Assembly (NCBI GenBank): GCA_020846335.1 | Contig: JADLED010000256.1 | Coordinates: 1 to 64,000, forward strand | Direction of reading: 5' to 3' | Source: Bacteroidia bacterium | GTDB lineage: Bacteria; Bacteroidota; Bacteroidia; B-17B0; Aurantibacillaceae | DNA: 64,000 bases | Shown here: positions 50,910 through 59,808 of the stretch, piece after piece | How the letters are laid out: every line of letters starts with the position of its first letter | Numbering within the stretch: position 1 is the first letter of the stretch | The notes under the pieces: model-generated | Databases searched by the model: none | What the model was told of the DNA's origin: nothing | What the model saw: only the letters and a program-made list of their open reading frames with translations | Made by a program: the position numbers and the translations under genes

Positions 50910-51914
50910 TTACTTTCCACTCACACTGCCATCGTAAGCCCATTTTAGATAAACAGCGCCCCAGGTGAAGCCGCCACCAAATGCTGAAAGAATAATGTTA
51001 TCACCTTTTTTAAGTTGTTTTTCGTAATCCCATAACAACAGCGGAATGGTGCCTGCCGTGGTGTTGCCGTAACGTTCTATGTTCATCATCACCTTTTCAG
51101 ATCCAATGCCCATGCGGCTTGCAGTAGCATCAATAATGCGTTTGTTGGCCTGATGCGCCGCCAGCCATTTAACCGTTTCAGCAGTTAAATTATTTTTCTC
51201 CATTATTTTAGCGCTTACCTCAGCCATGTTGTAAACCGCGTGTTTAAATACGGCCTGACCTTCCTGATAAACATAATGCATTTTATTATCTACTGTTTCG
51301 TGCGAGGCGGGATTTAAAGAACCTCCGGCCTTCATGTGCAAATGGGTGCAACCGTTGCCATCAGCAAACAGCATAAAATCCATTACGCCACAATCGTCGG
51401 TAGTTGGCTCTAATAACACTGCGCCGGCGCCATCACCAAAAATAACACAGGTGGTGCGGTCGGTGTAATCAATTATCCTACTCATCATGTCGGCGCCAAC
51501 AATTACTACTTTTTTATACCGGCCGGTTTCAATAAACTGAGAACCCGTACTAAGTCCGTATAAAAATCCGGAGCAAGCGGCACTAAGGTCGTAGCCCCAG
51601 GCATTTTTAGCGCCTAATTTTGCACAAACTAGATTGGATGTTGAAGGAAAAACATAATCGGGTGTTACGGTTCCCACAATGAGCATGTCAATTTCTTCGG
51701 GGGTAATGCCTCTTTTTTTGCAGAGGAGTTTAACTGCTTCAACACACATATCGGAGGTGGCCTTTTTAGGGTCGTTTTCCAAATGGCGTTGTTTAATGCC
51801 GGTTCGGGAGGTAATCCACTCGTCGGTGGTATCAATAATTTTTTCGAGGTCGAAATTAGTAACAATATTATCAGGTAAATAACCTGCTACTGCCGTTATT
51901 GCTGCTCTGGCCAT
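50910..51914 (-). CDS. fabH: Beta-ketoacyl-ACP synthase III (FabH)
   Basis: A 334-residue enzyme that starts fatty-acid chains by condensing acetyl-CoA (or branched acyl-CoA) with malonyl-ACP. Catalytic triad visible: Cys114 in SAACSGFLYG, His254 in AAHQANKRI and Asn284 in RYGNTTAGTIP. Also the conserved DEWITSRTGIKQR and FGGGFTWGA. Its start overlaps the stop of plsX by one base (TAATG at 51914), so expression is coupled. Cytoplasmic. Full length with no irregularities. Confidence 0.95.
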   Translation of the reverse strand: MARAAITAVAGYLPDNIVTNFDLEKIIDTTDEWITSRTGIKQRHLENDPKKATSDMCVEAVKLLCKKRGITPEEIDMLIVGTVTPDYVFPSTSNLVCAKLGAKNAWGYDLSAACSGFLYGLSTGSQFIETGRYKKVVIVGADMMSRIIDYTDRTTCVIFGDGAGAVLLEPTTDDCGVMDFMLFADGNGCTHLHMKAGGSLNPASHETVDNKMHYVYQEGQAVFKHAVYNMAEVSAKIMEKNNLTAETVKWLAAHQANKRIIDATASRMGIGSEKVMMNIERYGNTTAGTIPLLLWDYEKQLKKGDNIILSAFGGGFTWGAVYLKWAYDGSVSGK

Positions 51915-52852
51915 TACTGAAATATTTGAGTGATTTTGTCGTTTAATTTGGCGTCCACCACATTTTTTGCAAGCACCAGCATGTTTTTAAATGCGAGAGA
52001 GGTAGAAATGCCGTGCCCGATAAGTACGTTTGAGTTAACACCTAATACCGGTGTGCCGCCATAGAGTTCGTAATTAAATTTATCGAAATACTCGTCACTG
52101 CGGTTGCGTGTTTTAATTACATCGTAAAATGCCTCGGCTGTTTTTAGCAAAATGTTGCCCACAAATCCTTCGCACACAATTACGTCGGCCTTGTCAGAAA
52201 ATACCTCGCGACCTTCTACATTGCCCACAAAATTAAAATCTTTCGAATCTTTCATGAGTTCGTAAGCTGCCTGCGCCACCAGATTTCCTTTTTCGGGTTC
52301 TTCGCCAATGTTGAGCAAACCCACTTTTGGATTCTTGATTTTGTAAACTTCTTTAGAATAAATGGAGCCTAAAATTCCGAACTGATACAACACATCGGGT
52401 TTGCAATCGGCATTGGTGCCCACATCGAGCAACACGCCAAAGCCGCCGTTTTCTTTCGGAAGCAGCGTGGTAATGCAAGGACGAATAACACCCGGAATGG
52501 CTTTAACGGTAAACATAGAGCCTACCAGCATGGCGCCTGTATTGCCAGCACTGGCAAACACATCAATTTGTTTTTCCTTTAACAATCTGAATCCTAAAAA
52601 AATGCTGCTGTTGGGTTTTTGCGAAAAGGCTTTGGTAGGTGCTTCGCCCATTTCAATAACATCGGTGGTATGAACGTATTCAAACTGCTCGGGGTCAACG
52701 TTATGCTTAACAAAATAATCACGGGCCACGCCGCTATCGCCAATCAGCACCAGTTTTACGTCGGCAGGGAGCTCTTTTGATGCCATCACCACGCCTTCCA
52801 GGCAATTTTTGGGAGCAAAATCCCCCCCTAAAATGTCGAAGCCTATCTTCAT
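51914..52852 (-). CDS. plsX: Phosphate acyltransferase PlsX
   Basis: A 312-residue enzyme that makes acyl-phosphate from acyl-ACP for phospholipid synthesis. Characteristic motifs: IGFDILGGDFAPK at the start, TDVIEMGEAPTKAFSQKPNSS, VFASAGNTGAMLVGSMF, LLDVGTNADCKPD, FVGNVEGREVFSDKADVIVCEGFVGNILLKTAE and VNSNVLIGHG. The normal DxxGGD opening is DILGGD. It is coupled to fabH. A histidine kinase gene lies upstream, where rpmF would normally be. Confidence 0.95.
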   Translation of the reverse strand: MKIGFDILGGDFAPKNCLEGVVMASKELPADVKLVLIGDSGVARDYFVKHNVDPEQFEYVHTTDVIEMGEAPTKAFSQKPNSSIFLGFRLLKEKQIDVFASAGNTGAMLVGSMFTVKAIPGVIRPCITTLLPKENGGFGVLLDVGTNADCKPDVLYQFGILGSIYSKEVYKIKNPKVGLLNIGEEPEKGNLVAQAAYELMKDSKDFNFVGNVEGREVFSDKADVIVCEGFVGNILLKTAEAFYDVIKTRNRSDEYFDKFNYELYGGTPVLGVNSNVLIGHGISTSLAFKNMLVLAKNVVDAKLNDKITQIFQ

Positions 52853-52936
52853 ATTTACTCTAAGTTTTAACTAAAATACAATAATACAATTTTAAATTTT
52901 TAAAAACAGCTTAAAAATACTTTGATTTTATAAAAA

Positions 52937-54184
52937 TTACTGTGCGTTAAATGTGAGGGATATCCGAGCGCCCTTATCATTGCTAAAATTAACCCTGCCA
53001 TCTATCTGTTCAGTGAGTGTTTTTATAAGATAAATTCCAAGTGATTGGTCTTCGGAATCGGGATTAAAATTTATTGGAAAACCCGGACCATTGTCTTTTA
53101 TGATTAACTCAATGTCATCGCCAAGTGTCAATATCGACACGGCAAATTCGCCCGCCAAATTGGGCTGTGCGCGATAAACGTATTTAATGCTGTTGGTCAC
53201 AATTTCGTTAATTATTAAGCCCAGTGGAATTGACTTGCTGACTGGTAACACAATGTTGGCGCAATTAAATGTAATTTTTACTTTTTTGGAAAGGTTGCAA
53301 CTATTAAAAAGTTCCATCACCAGTTCGTGGATGTATTTATCAATTTGTATGCTTTTAAGGTTGGAGTTATCGTAGAGCATTTTATGCACCAGAGCCATAC
53401 TCATGATGCGGGCTTTACTGTCGTTCAATGCCTGTCGTGCCTCCTCGTTATTGGTGGCATCTTCCTGCAAATTTAATAAGCCTGTGATGATAGCAAGATT
53501 GTTTTTAACCCGGTGGTGCAATTCGGCCAATAAAATTTCTTTTTCTTTTAAGGTGGCGCGCACCTCTTCGCGGGTTAATAACAAATCCTTGTTCTGAACA
53601 ATTATTTCCTGATTTTGATTATATATCAAACGGGTAAGCATAACACTCATCACTACGGTAATAATAGAAGAAATGACTAAATTGAAATACCACATTATTT
53701 TCATTTTTTCTTCAGAAAAAACCGCGCCCTTATTAATTGGTAAATCGAGCAACAAATTGCCTGCAAAAAATAAACCGCAAACCACCAAATGCAGGGTGGC
53801 AAACCTGTCGAACCGCGAAGGGTTGCTGAGCAAAGCCACACTGATGATTAAATTGTAATAATACAGATACGAGCCTGAGTTTTGTGGATAGTATTGATTG
53901 ATAAAAAAAATAGCCCCGTTTACGTAAAAGGTAAAAATAAAAAAAGCCCAAAAACTTAGTTTGCGTTTATTTAGCCACAACGAAAAAATGCTGAAACCAA
54001 AAAAAATAAAATTGGAAAAAACAGGGTAGTTAGCCTGTATAATAATCGATACGCACAACCCCACAAGCAAACAAAAAGCCACAAATAAATTAAGAACGTT
54101 GATGGTTTTTATTCGTCGTCGGTCAGATGCGCTTAAACTACTCTCAATGCCTAAATTAATCAGGCTGTGAAAAATGTGTTTCAA
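52937..54184 (-). CDS. Sensor histidine kinase (HisKA_2 type) between rpmF and plsX
   Basis: A 415-residue membrane kinase. Residues about 28-190 contain five to six hydrophobic helices and no recognisable sensory domain; a short coiled segment (NQEIIVQNKDLLLTREEVRATLKEKE) leads to the HisKA_2 box LLAELHHRVKNNLAIITGLL (phosphoacceptor His223 or His224). The HATPase has LIINEIVTNSIKYV (N box), DNGPGFP and LGIYLIKTLTEQ. No response regulator gene is adjacent, so its partner is unknown. It sits inside the normally contiguous DUF177-rpmF-plsX-fabH cluster, in the same direction, after an rpmF terminator. Confidence 0.88.
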   Translation of the reverse strand: MKHIFHSLINLGIESSLSASDRRRIKTINVLNLFVAFCLLVGLCVSIIIQANYPVFSNFIFFGFSIFSLWLNKRKLSFWAFFIFTFYVNGAIFFINQYYPQNSGSYLYYYNLIISVALLSNPSRFDRFATLHLVVCGLFFAGNLLLDLPINKGAVFSEEKMKIMWYFNLVISSIITVVMSVMLTRLIYNQNQEIIVQNKDLLLTREEVRATLKEKEILLAELHHRVKNNLAIITGLLNLQEDATNNEEARQALNDSKARIMSMALVHKMLYDNSNLKSIQIDKYIHELVMELFNSCNLSKKVKITFNCANIVLPVSKSIPLGLIINEIVTNSIKYVYRAQPNLAGEFAVSILTLGDDIELIIKDNGPGFPINFNPDSEDQSLGIYLIKTLTEQIDGRVNFSNDKGARISLTFNAQ

Positions 54185-54209
54185 TAAAATTACGCGTGTT
54201 TAACAATAC

Positions 54210-54234
54210 AAAAAGCAGGCACAAACGGCCTGCT
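54210..54234 (-). terminator. Terminator after rpmF
   Basis: AGCAGGC (54214-54220) pairs with GCCTGCT (54228-54234) across a 7-base loop and is followed on the minus strand by TTTTTG. It separates rpmF from the histidine kinase gene. Confidence 0.8.
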
Positions 54235-54274
54235 ACTTTAGTATCTCGTAAAAAGTAATGTTTAACAAAAGCTA

Positions 54275-54460
54275 TTACGCTTTTTTCTCCATTACTACAT
54301 TTCCCTTGTAGTAAAGTTTTCCTTCAAACCAGTGTGCACGGTGCATTAAGTGTGCTTCGCCAGTGGCAGAATCTTTGGAAATAGTCATTGATGGTGCTTT
54401 GTATGTGGCACGACGTGAATCTCTACGTGAGCGGGATAATTTTCGCTTTGGATTAGGCAT
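54275..54460 (-). CDS. rpmF: Large-subunit ribosomal protein bL32
   Basis: A 61-residue basic protein beginning [20 protein letters not shown], then [21 protein letters not shown]. This is the bL32 pattern; it lacks the zinc-binding cysteine pairs of the C+ type, so it is the zinc-independent form. It follows DUF177 by 11 bases, a widely conserved pairing, and ends with the terminator at 54210-54234. Confidence 0.95.
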   Translation of the reverse strand: MPNPKRKLSRSRRDSRRATYKAPSMTISKDSATGEAHLMHRAHWFEGKLYYKGNVVMEKKA

Positions 54461-54471
54461 GTTATTTTATT

Positions 54472-55014
54472 TTAATTTTTATTGAACTTTATTTTATTTA
54501 ATTGCTCCCACATGGGATTGTTTGGTTCTTCGTTTGTTTCTTCTTTCTCCTGGCCTGCTGCTACTTCGTTGAGTTTGTCGAGTGTTTCTTTATCACACAC
54601 AAACTCTTCGCTGTCTATTTCGCAGGGCACGCGCCTTGCGGGCAAAGCCAGAACAATGTATTCGTATAAATAGTGAGCCACATCAAACTCTTCCTGCCCT
54701 TCGGGAATTACCAGAATTTCGTCGGTACTTTCTTCAGGATTGCCATGTTTAATTACCAGATTTTCTTCGGCATCTACCGGAAAATCAAAGTTTTTTAAAC
54801 ATCGGTCGCAGTCCATACCCACCGTGCCTTCAATACTAAAGTGCATTTGCAGCAAATTGTTTTGCTTGGTAAGTCTGGCACTCACATCAATGGCAGCCGT
54901 GCTTATCTCACTATTTTCAATGTTTGCAAAGAACGAATCGTTTACTTCGAAATCAAAATCGTGTAAACCCACAGGCAGTCCGCCAAACTGTATTATGTAC
55001 TGACTTTTGCCCAT
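54472..55014 (-). CDS. DUF177 (YceD-like) protein
   Basis: A 180-residue member of the DUF177/YceD family, linked to 23S rRNA and 50S biogenesis and nearly always next to rpmF. Features: N-terminal QYIIQFGGLPVGLHDFDFEVND, the conserved MDCDRCLKNFDFPVDAEE with its CxxC, and PCEIDSEEFVCDKET further on. The acidic C-terminal tail is EKEETNEEPNNPMWEQLNKIKF. First gene of the DUF177-rpmF unit, with a promoter at 55038-55066. Confidence 0.9.
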   Translation of the reverse strand: MGKSQYIIQFGGLPVGLHDFDFEVNDSFFANIENSEISTAAIDVSARLTKQNNLLQMHFSIEGTVGMDCDRCLKNFDFPVDAEENLVIKHGNPEESTDEILVIPEGQEEFDVAHYLYEYIVLALPARRVPCEIDSEEFVCDKETLDKLNEVAAGQEKEETNEEPNNPMWEQLNKIKFNKN

Positions 55015-55037
55015 TCCCCTCTTTTTAAAAAGGACTG

Positions 55038-55066
55038 CAAATATAGGCTTTTAGTTTGATTTACAA
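55038..55066 (-). promoter_or_regulatory. DUF177-rpmF promoter
   Basis: On the minus strand TTG (55066-55064), an 18-base spacer and TATATTTG (55045-55038) match the Bacteroidota consensus, 24 bases before the ATG at 55014. Confidence 0.6.
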
Positions 55067-55168
55067 AACAATATGCCCTGTTATGTTAAGTGATTTTATT
55101 TGAAGCCAGAAAAAACGAAGAAATGTTCAGTTTTTAGTCAAAATTGGCTCAAAACGACCTCATTTTAA

Positions 55169-56776
55169 TCAAAAATCGCGATAAATGTTCCAAAAACTGG
55201 TTTTAAATGCCAGATAAATATAGGGGTTTTGCAGGGTGTAACGTCCGCTAATTTCTTCCGAATGCTGAATGTAGGCCAATTCAAGGCGCATATTCATGTC
55301 GGGAACAATAAAATAGGTAAATTTTATCTGACTTTGCATGATGGTACTTTTTACCCCCTGACCGGTTTTGTTTCCATACTCCAGTGTGTTTTTATTGCGG
55401 GTATTATAACTTAAAAAAATATTTTGCCCCACGTTTGAGTTGGTGCCCGTTGTGTCTTTACCCACAATGGCGTACATGCCCTGTAAACTCAGTTCCCAGT
55501 TATTGCGACGAAGGTTTACAAAGCCCAACACCTCTTTAAAGTTGGCACCCAGCGGATGTGCCAAAGACATTCCATAGTGTCCGTAGTTTTGCACCACATC
55601 GCCATGCGAATACGTGAATGGCCGCACCTGATTGTATTCGGCCTGCAGTTTTAAACCCTTTACGCCAAAGGCATTCACGTATTTGGCACCCAGTTGCCAG
55701 CCCTGTTTGTTGCCCCACCAGCCTTTGCGGGCCCTGATTTCCTTTAATAAAAACTCATCCACCGCTAACTGCCCATACAGCTTTACTTTTTTAAAGAGTG
55801 TGGCGTTTAGGTTCATGCCTACAAACGAATTGTCGGGCGAACCAATGGAGTATTCCAGCGGACGAATAAATATAAACGGATTGAGGTAGTTCACTTCAAA
55901 ACCCCTTACCTGATTGGTGTCGGTGCCTTTCCAGATCACATTTTCAAATAAACCAACATTTAATTCTTTTAAAATATTGTAACTCAAATAATGAAATGTT
56001 CCGAACTTATTCTTGTAATTATTTTTTAATCCGCCCGAATACGTAACGTCGTACATCCAACTGTACCAAACGTTGTATTGCAAGCGCCAGATGTTGGTAT
56101 TGATTCTGAAATAAGGATAGGCGGCTGCGTAATCGCTCAATAACAAACTGCGGTAACCATCGCCAATAAAATGTTTGTCGCGACCCAACTGAAAATTAAA
56201 TATTTTGTTGTTGTTGGGCGAATAAGAAAGATAGCCTGTGTAATCAAAAAAATTGTAGCCCGATTTGTACTTGCCATAGCCCTGACCGTATTCAGGAAGT
56301 ATGCCCTGTTTACTAAAAGCCGTATCCACATAAAATGGCAAGGCGCTTTTGCCACCGAATACCGAAGCGGCAAAGGTAAAATCGTTGTTGATGTTTATTT
56401 TTACATGTGTGCCGCCAAGGCTGGAAAGTAGTGGTTTTTTAAGAAGGGCATCGTAACCGGTTTCCACATCTAAAATTGGGTGCGCCTGCACATTGTACCA
56501 AATGCGTTTTTGCGGACTCTCGTTGAGTGTTTTACTAAGAAAATAATTTTTAAAGGCATAAAACCGAAATGGCACTGCAGAATCGGTGGCATTGGCAAAG
56601 GTGCTGCTAAGGTAAGGCTTAAAGGCTGAGTGAAAAGTAGTGTTGGGTTTGGATATGTTCCAGTAATCAAAGGCCTGCTGCACATCCCCATTAATAAAGG
56701 CATTGCGCGCCTGTTGGTCGTATTGGGCAAAATACACAAGGGGACAAAAAATTATTATGAGCAGTGCTTTTTTCAC
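55169..56776 (-). CDS. Capsule-assembly Wzi-like outer-membrane barrel protein
   Basis: A 535-residue protein from a GTG at 56776 (VKKALLIIIFCPLVYFAQYD, a good signal peptide). An ATG at 56857 is in frame but lies inside the mdh terminator hairpin, so it is rejected. After about 80 residues of N-terminal sequence there are barrel strands rich in aromatic residues (FNFQLGRDKHFIGDGYRSLLLSDYAAAYPYFRINTNIWRL, WYSWMYDVTYSGGL) and the end IYLAFKTSFWNIYRDF. The GRDxHFIGDGYRSLLLSD segment resembles Wzi/caps_synth barrel proteins that hold capsule at the surface. Family call is moderate. It lies downstream of mdh as its own transcription unit. Confidence 0.65.
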   Translation of the reverse strand: MKKALLIIIFCPLVYFAQYDQQARNAFINGDVQQAFDYWNISKPNTTFHSAFKPYLSSTFANATDSAVPFRFYAFKNYFLSKTLNESPQKRIWYNVQAHPILDVETGYDALLKKPLLSSLGGTHVKININNDFTFAASVFGGKSALPFYVDTAFSKQGILPEYGQGYGKYKSGYNFFDYTGYLSYSPNNNKIFNFQLGRDKHFIGDGYRSLLLSDYAAAYPYFRINTNIWRLQYNVWYSWMYDVTYSGGLKNNYKNKFGTFHYLSYNILKELNVGLFENVIWKGTDTNQVRGFEVNYLNPFIFIRPLEYSIGSPDNSFVGMNLNATLFKKVKLYGQLAVDEFLLKEIRARKGWWGNKQGWQLGAKYVNAFGVKGLKLQAEYNQVRPFTYSHGDVVQNYGHYGMSLAHPLGANFKEVLGFVNLRRNNWELSLQGMYAIVGKDTTGTNSNVGQNIFLSYNTRNKNTLEYGNKTGQGVKSTIMQSQIKFTYFIVPDMNMRLELAYIQHSEEISGRYTLQNPYIYLAFKTSFWNIYRDF

Positions 56777-56831
56777 AGTGATGGTAAAAATAAGGAAAAC
56801 AAAATGAGTGCCCGTGGCTGTTTTTGAAAAT

Positions 56832-56864
56832 AAAAAACCCGTCCTGAAAAAAATCAAGACGGGT
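56832..56864 (-). terminator. Terminator after mdh
   Basis: ACCCGTCCTGA (56837-56847) and TCAAGACGGGT (56854-56864) pair with one mismatch over a 6-base A-loop; on the minus strand the stem is followed by TTTTTTATTTT. It begins 21 bases past the mdh stop. Confidence 0.85.
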
Positions 56865-56884
56865 ACTTATAAGAATTAAAATAA

Positions 56885-57823
56885 TTAAATCGCTTTCATT
56901 TCGCTTAATACGCTGTTCATGTTACGAACGGCGTCGGCGCTTTTGTTAAAAGCCGCTTGTTCTTCGGCGTTGAGTTTGTAATCCACAATCGATTCCCAAC
57001 CGTTTTTGCCAATGATTACAGGCACTCCCAAACAAATGTCTTTTTGTCCGTATTCACCGTCTAAATAAACGCAGCAAGGGAATAATTTTTTCTGATCGTT
57101 TACAATGCTGTTAACCAAAGCGGCTACTGCAGCTCCCGGCGCATACCAGGCACTGGTGCCCAACATACCGGTTAAGGTAGCGCCACCCACCATGGTATCA
57201 GCAGCTACTTTTTTAAGTGCTTCAGCATCCATAAACTGAGAAACCGGAACGCCGGTGTAAGCAGCAAAACGGGTTAATGGAATCATGGTAGTATCACCAT
57301 GTCCGCCAATTACCACACCGCTGATATCGCTGGCAGGTGCATTAAGTGCGGCAGATAAATAATATTTAAAACGGGCGCTGTCTAAAATTCCACCCATACC
57401 AATGATGCGGTTTTTTGGAAGCTTGCTGTCTTTCAACGCCAGATAGGTCATGGTATCCATTGGGTTGCTCACCACAATAATAATGGCTTCCGGCGAATAT
57501 TTTAAAATGTTAGAAGTAACATCTTTTACAATGCCTGCATTAATGCCAATCAGTTCTTCACGGGTCATACCCGGTTTACGGGGAATACCGCTGGTAATTA
57601 CCACTACGCTGCTACCGGCAGTTTTGCTGTAGTCGCCGGTGCTGCCACTGATGCGGGTGTTAAAACCATTGAGGGTGGCGGTTTGCATAAGGTCAAGTGC
57701 TTTACCTTCGGCAAAATTTGGTTTAATATCCAGGATTACTACTTCGCTGGCAATGCGGTTAAGGGCAATGTATTCGGCACAACTGGCTCCTACGTTTCCT
57801 GCTCCAATTACTGATACTTTCAT
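56885..57823 (-). CDS. mdh: Malate dehydrogenase
   Basis: A 312-residue NAD-dependent malate dehydrogenase interconverting malate and oxaloacetate. N-terminal GAGNVG (7-12), acidic residue ending strand two (LDI, Asp32) for NAD preference, substrate arginines in IPRKPGMTREEL (Arg82, Arg88), Asp148/Arg151 in LDSARF, and catalytic His175 in GGHGDTTMIP. The IPRKPGMTR loop marks malate rather than lactate dehydrogenase. A TACTTTTG box lies at 57865-57872 on the minus strand, about 40 bases before the ATG. Single gene with its own terminator. Confidence 0.95.
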   Translation of the reverse strand: MKVSVIGAGNVGASCAEYIALNRIASEVVILDIKPNFAEGKALDLMQTATLNGFNTRISGSTGDYSKTAGSSVVVITSGIPRKPGMTREELIGINAGIVKDVTSNILKYSPEAIIIVVSNPMDTMTYLALKDSKLPKNRIIGMGGILDSARFKYYLSAALNAPASDISGVVIGGHGDTTMIPLTRFAAYTGVPVSQFMDAEALKKVAADTMVGGATLTGMLGTSAWYAPGAAVAALVNSIVNDQKKLFPCCVYLDGEYGQKDICLGVPVIIGKNGWESIVDYKLNAEEQAAFNKSADAVRNMNSVLSEMKAI

Positions 57824-57955
57824 GAGATTTTATGTTTTAAAAAATGAATATGATTAAAGAGCGACAAAAGTAAATAATTTCTGCCACAGATTGCAGAGTT
57901 TTGAGCAAATGTATTTTGTGACGAATAAGAAATATGTAAAAGTTCAAGCCTTTGT

Positions 57956-59377
57956 TTAAAGTGGCTGAATTCTTGCTGCCAGGTTCAATAATTTGGATTC
58001 TTCAAACGAATCGGCCATTAACTGCAAACCCATTGGAAGCCCGTTGCTGTGCATGCCGCAGGGAACCGAAATAGCAGGAATGCCCACAATTGGTGCCTGC
58101 ACGGTGAAAATATCCTCGAGATACATTTTTATTGGGTCGGCACTGTTTTTACCAAACTCAAAGGCGGTGCCGGGAGTGGATGGTGTTAAAATAAAATCAA
58201 AATCCTTAAAAATATCTTTGGTTTTGTCATGAACCAATCGTCTTACGCGTTGGCCTTTGGCATAATACGCATCGTAATAACCGGCGCTTAACACAAAAGT
58301 GCCTAACATAATGCGGCGTTTTACTTCCTTGCCAAAGCCCTCGCTGCGCGATTTTTTATAGGTGCTTTCCAAATCGGTGGCCTTGCTGCTGCGGTAACCG
58401 TAGTGAATGCCGGTGAAACGCGATAAATTGGAAGATGCCTCGGCTGTGGTGAGCACATAATAAATGGGCACCAAATAATCCAGATATGGAAAGCTGATGG
58501 CCTCTACGGTATGCCCGTCGGCTCTGAGTTTGGCAATGTGTTTTTCAACAGATGCTTTTATTTCCGGATCGAGGCCTTCGTTTTCGATGCACTCTTTTAA
58601 GTAAGCAATTTTGTATTTTTTGTCGGAACTTAATTCTTTTGAAAAGGCTGCTACTTTTTTAGAAGAAGAGGTGTTATCATGCGCATCCTGCCCACAAATT
58701 ACTTCCAGCACGAGAGCGTTGTCTTCAACTGTTTTTGTGATGGGCCCAATTTGATCGAACGATGAGGCGTAGGCAATTAAGCCATAGCGCGACACACGGC
58801 CGTACGTGGGTTTAATGCCCACGGTACCCGTAAACGAAGCAGGCTGGCGAATTGAGCCTCCTGTGTCGGAACCTAAAGTAACATGGCATAAATTAGCAGC
58901 CACCGCAGCCGCCGCGCCACCCGAAGAACCACCGGGCACACATTTTTCGTTTAAAGGATTAAGCACATTTCCGTAAGCCGAATTTTCGTTGCTGCTGCCC
59001 ATGGCAAACTCGTCGCAGTTAAGTCTTCCTATAATAATGGCATCTTCGGCCAAAAGTCTTTCCACAACAGTGGCGGAGTACAACGACTCAAAACCCTGAA
59101 GTATTTTGGATGAGGCAGAAACTTTATGGCCTTTGTAACAAATATTATCTTTTAAGCCCACAATTACACCGGCCAGTTTGCCGGCTGTTCCGGCCTTTAT
59201 CTTTGCATCCACACGCTCTGCCTGCTCAAGAGCTGAAGCATCAAACACTTCTAAAAAGGCATTGAGGTGTTTCTTTTTTTCAATTTCGGCAATGGCCTGT
59301 TGGGTAATTGCCTTGCAGGTGGTTAGTGCCGAACGGAGGTCGGATTGCAATTGACGGATGGTGGTAAATGTGTACAC
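57956..59377 (-). CDS. gatA: Amidase-family Glu-tRNA(Gln) amidotransferase subunit A
   Basis: A 473-residue GatA that releases ammonia from glutamine to amidate Glu-tRNA(Gln). The Ser-cisSer-Lys triad is visible: Lys76 in VGLKDNICYKG, Ser151/152 in VPGGSSGGAAAAVAA and Ser175 in GSDTGGSIRQPASF. I choose GTG at 59377 (VYTFTTIRQLQSDL); a TTG at 59401 would lie in the tatA terminator hairpin and add residues (LFLKIKK) not expected at this terminus. gatB and gatC are not in the window, the usual scattered arrangement. Cytoplasmic. Confidence 0.93.
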   Translation of the reverse strand: MYTFTTIRQLQSDLRSALTTCKAITQQAIAEIEKKKHLNAFLEVFDASALEQAERVDAKIKAGTAGKLAGVIVGLKDNICYKGHKVSASSKILQGFESLYSATVVERLLAEDAIIIGRLNCDEFAMGSSNENSAYGNVLNPLNEKCVPGGSSGGAAAAVAANLCHVTLGSDTGGSIRQPASFTGTVGIKPTYGRVSRYGLIAYASSFDQIGPITKTVEDNALVLEVICGQDAHDNTSSSKKVAAFSKELSSDKKYKIAYLKECIENEGLDPEIKASVEKHIAKLRADGHTVEAISFPYLDYLVPIYYVLTTAEASSNLSRFTGIHYGYRSSKATDLESTYKKSRSEGFGKEVKRRIMLGTFVLSAGYYDAYYAKGQRVRRLVHDKTKDIFKDFDFILTPSTPGTAFEFGKNSADPIKMYLEDIFTVQAPIVGIPAISVPCGMHSNGLPMGLQLMADSFEESKLLNLAARIQPL

Positions 59378-59399
59378 TTTCTTAATTTTTAAAAACAAC

Positions 59400-59430
59400 A
59401 AAAGCGTTATTCAGGCTGAACAACGCTTTA
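59400..59430 (-). terminator. Terminator after tatA
   Basis: AAAGCGTTaTTCAG (59401-59414) pairs with CTGAAcAACGCTTT (59416-59429); on the minus strand the stem is followed by TTGTTGTTTTT. It begins 19 bases past the tatA stop. Confidence 0.65.
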
Positions 59431-59448
59431 AATCTACTACAATAAATT

Positions 59449-59637
59449 TTATTTCTTTTCAGCTTCGCCGGCTTCACCTTCGCCTTTACTGGCATCTTTA
59501 AATTCTTTTACACCGCGACCAAGTCCTTTCATTAACTCCGGAATTTTTTTTCCTCCGAATAAAAGAAGAACGATGATGAGAACAACGATTATTTCGGATG
59601 GTCCCATCCCTAATATTAATGCAAATGCTGGTGTCAT
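59449..59637 (-). CDS. tatA: Twin-arginine translocase subunit TatA
   Basis: A 62-residue TatA/E: short N-terminus ([15 protein letters not shown]), one hydrophobic helix ([14 protein letters not shown]), then the amphipathic helix [20 protein letters not shown], and a charged tail with [10 protein letters not shown]. It forms the translocation pore for folded Tat substrates. The ATG at 59637 is chosen over a start at 59658, because a promoter -7 box at 59656-59663 covers the latter. tatC is not adjacent. Confidence 0.93.
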   Translation of the reverse strand: MTPAFALILGMGPSEIIVVLIIVLLLFGGKKIPELMKGLGRGVKEFKDASKGEGEAGEAEKK

Positions 59638-59655
59638 TTTATAAATTTTGAGCCA

Positions 59656-59686
59656 CAAAGATAGAGATTTGATTAGTGTAAACCAA
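59656..59686 (-). promoter_or_regulatory. tatA promoter
   Basis: On the minus strand TTTTTGG includes TTG at 59686-59684, a 20-base spacer, and TATCTTTG at 59663-59656. The start of transcription near 59650 leaves a leader of about 13 bases before the ATG at 59637. Confidence 0.65.
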
Positions 59687-59808
59687 AAATATACGATTGT
59701 AGATAAAATTCATTTAAACGACGGTTATATTGCCGGATATAAAGAAGTGTTTTTGTATCTGATTCTTTTGGAGTAAATTAGCCACCTTGCACCACTAAAG
59801 GTTTAAAG

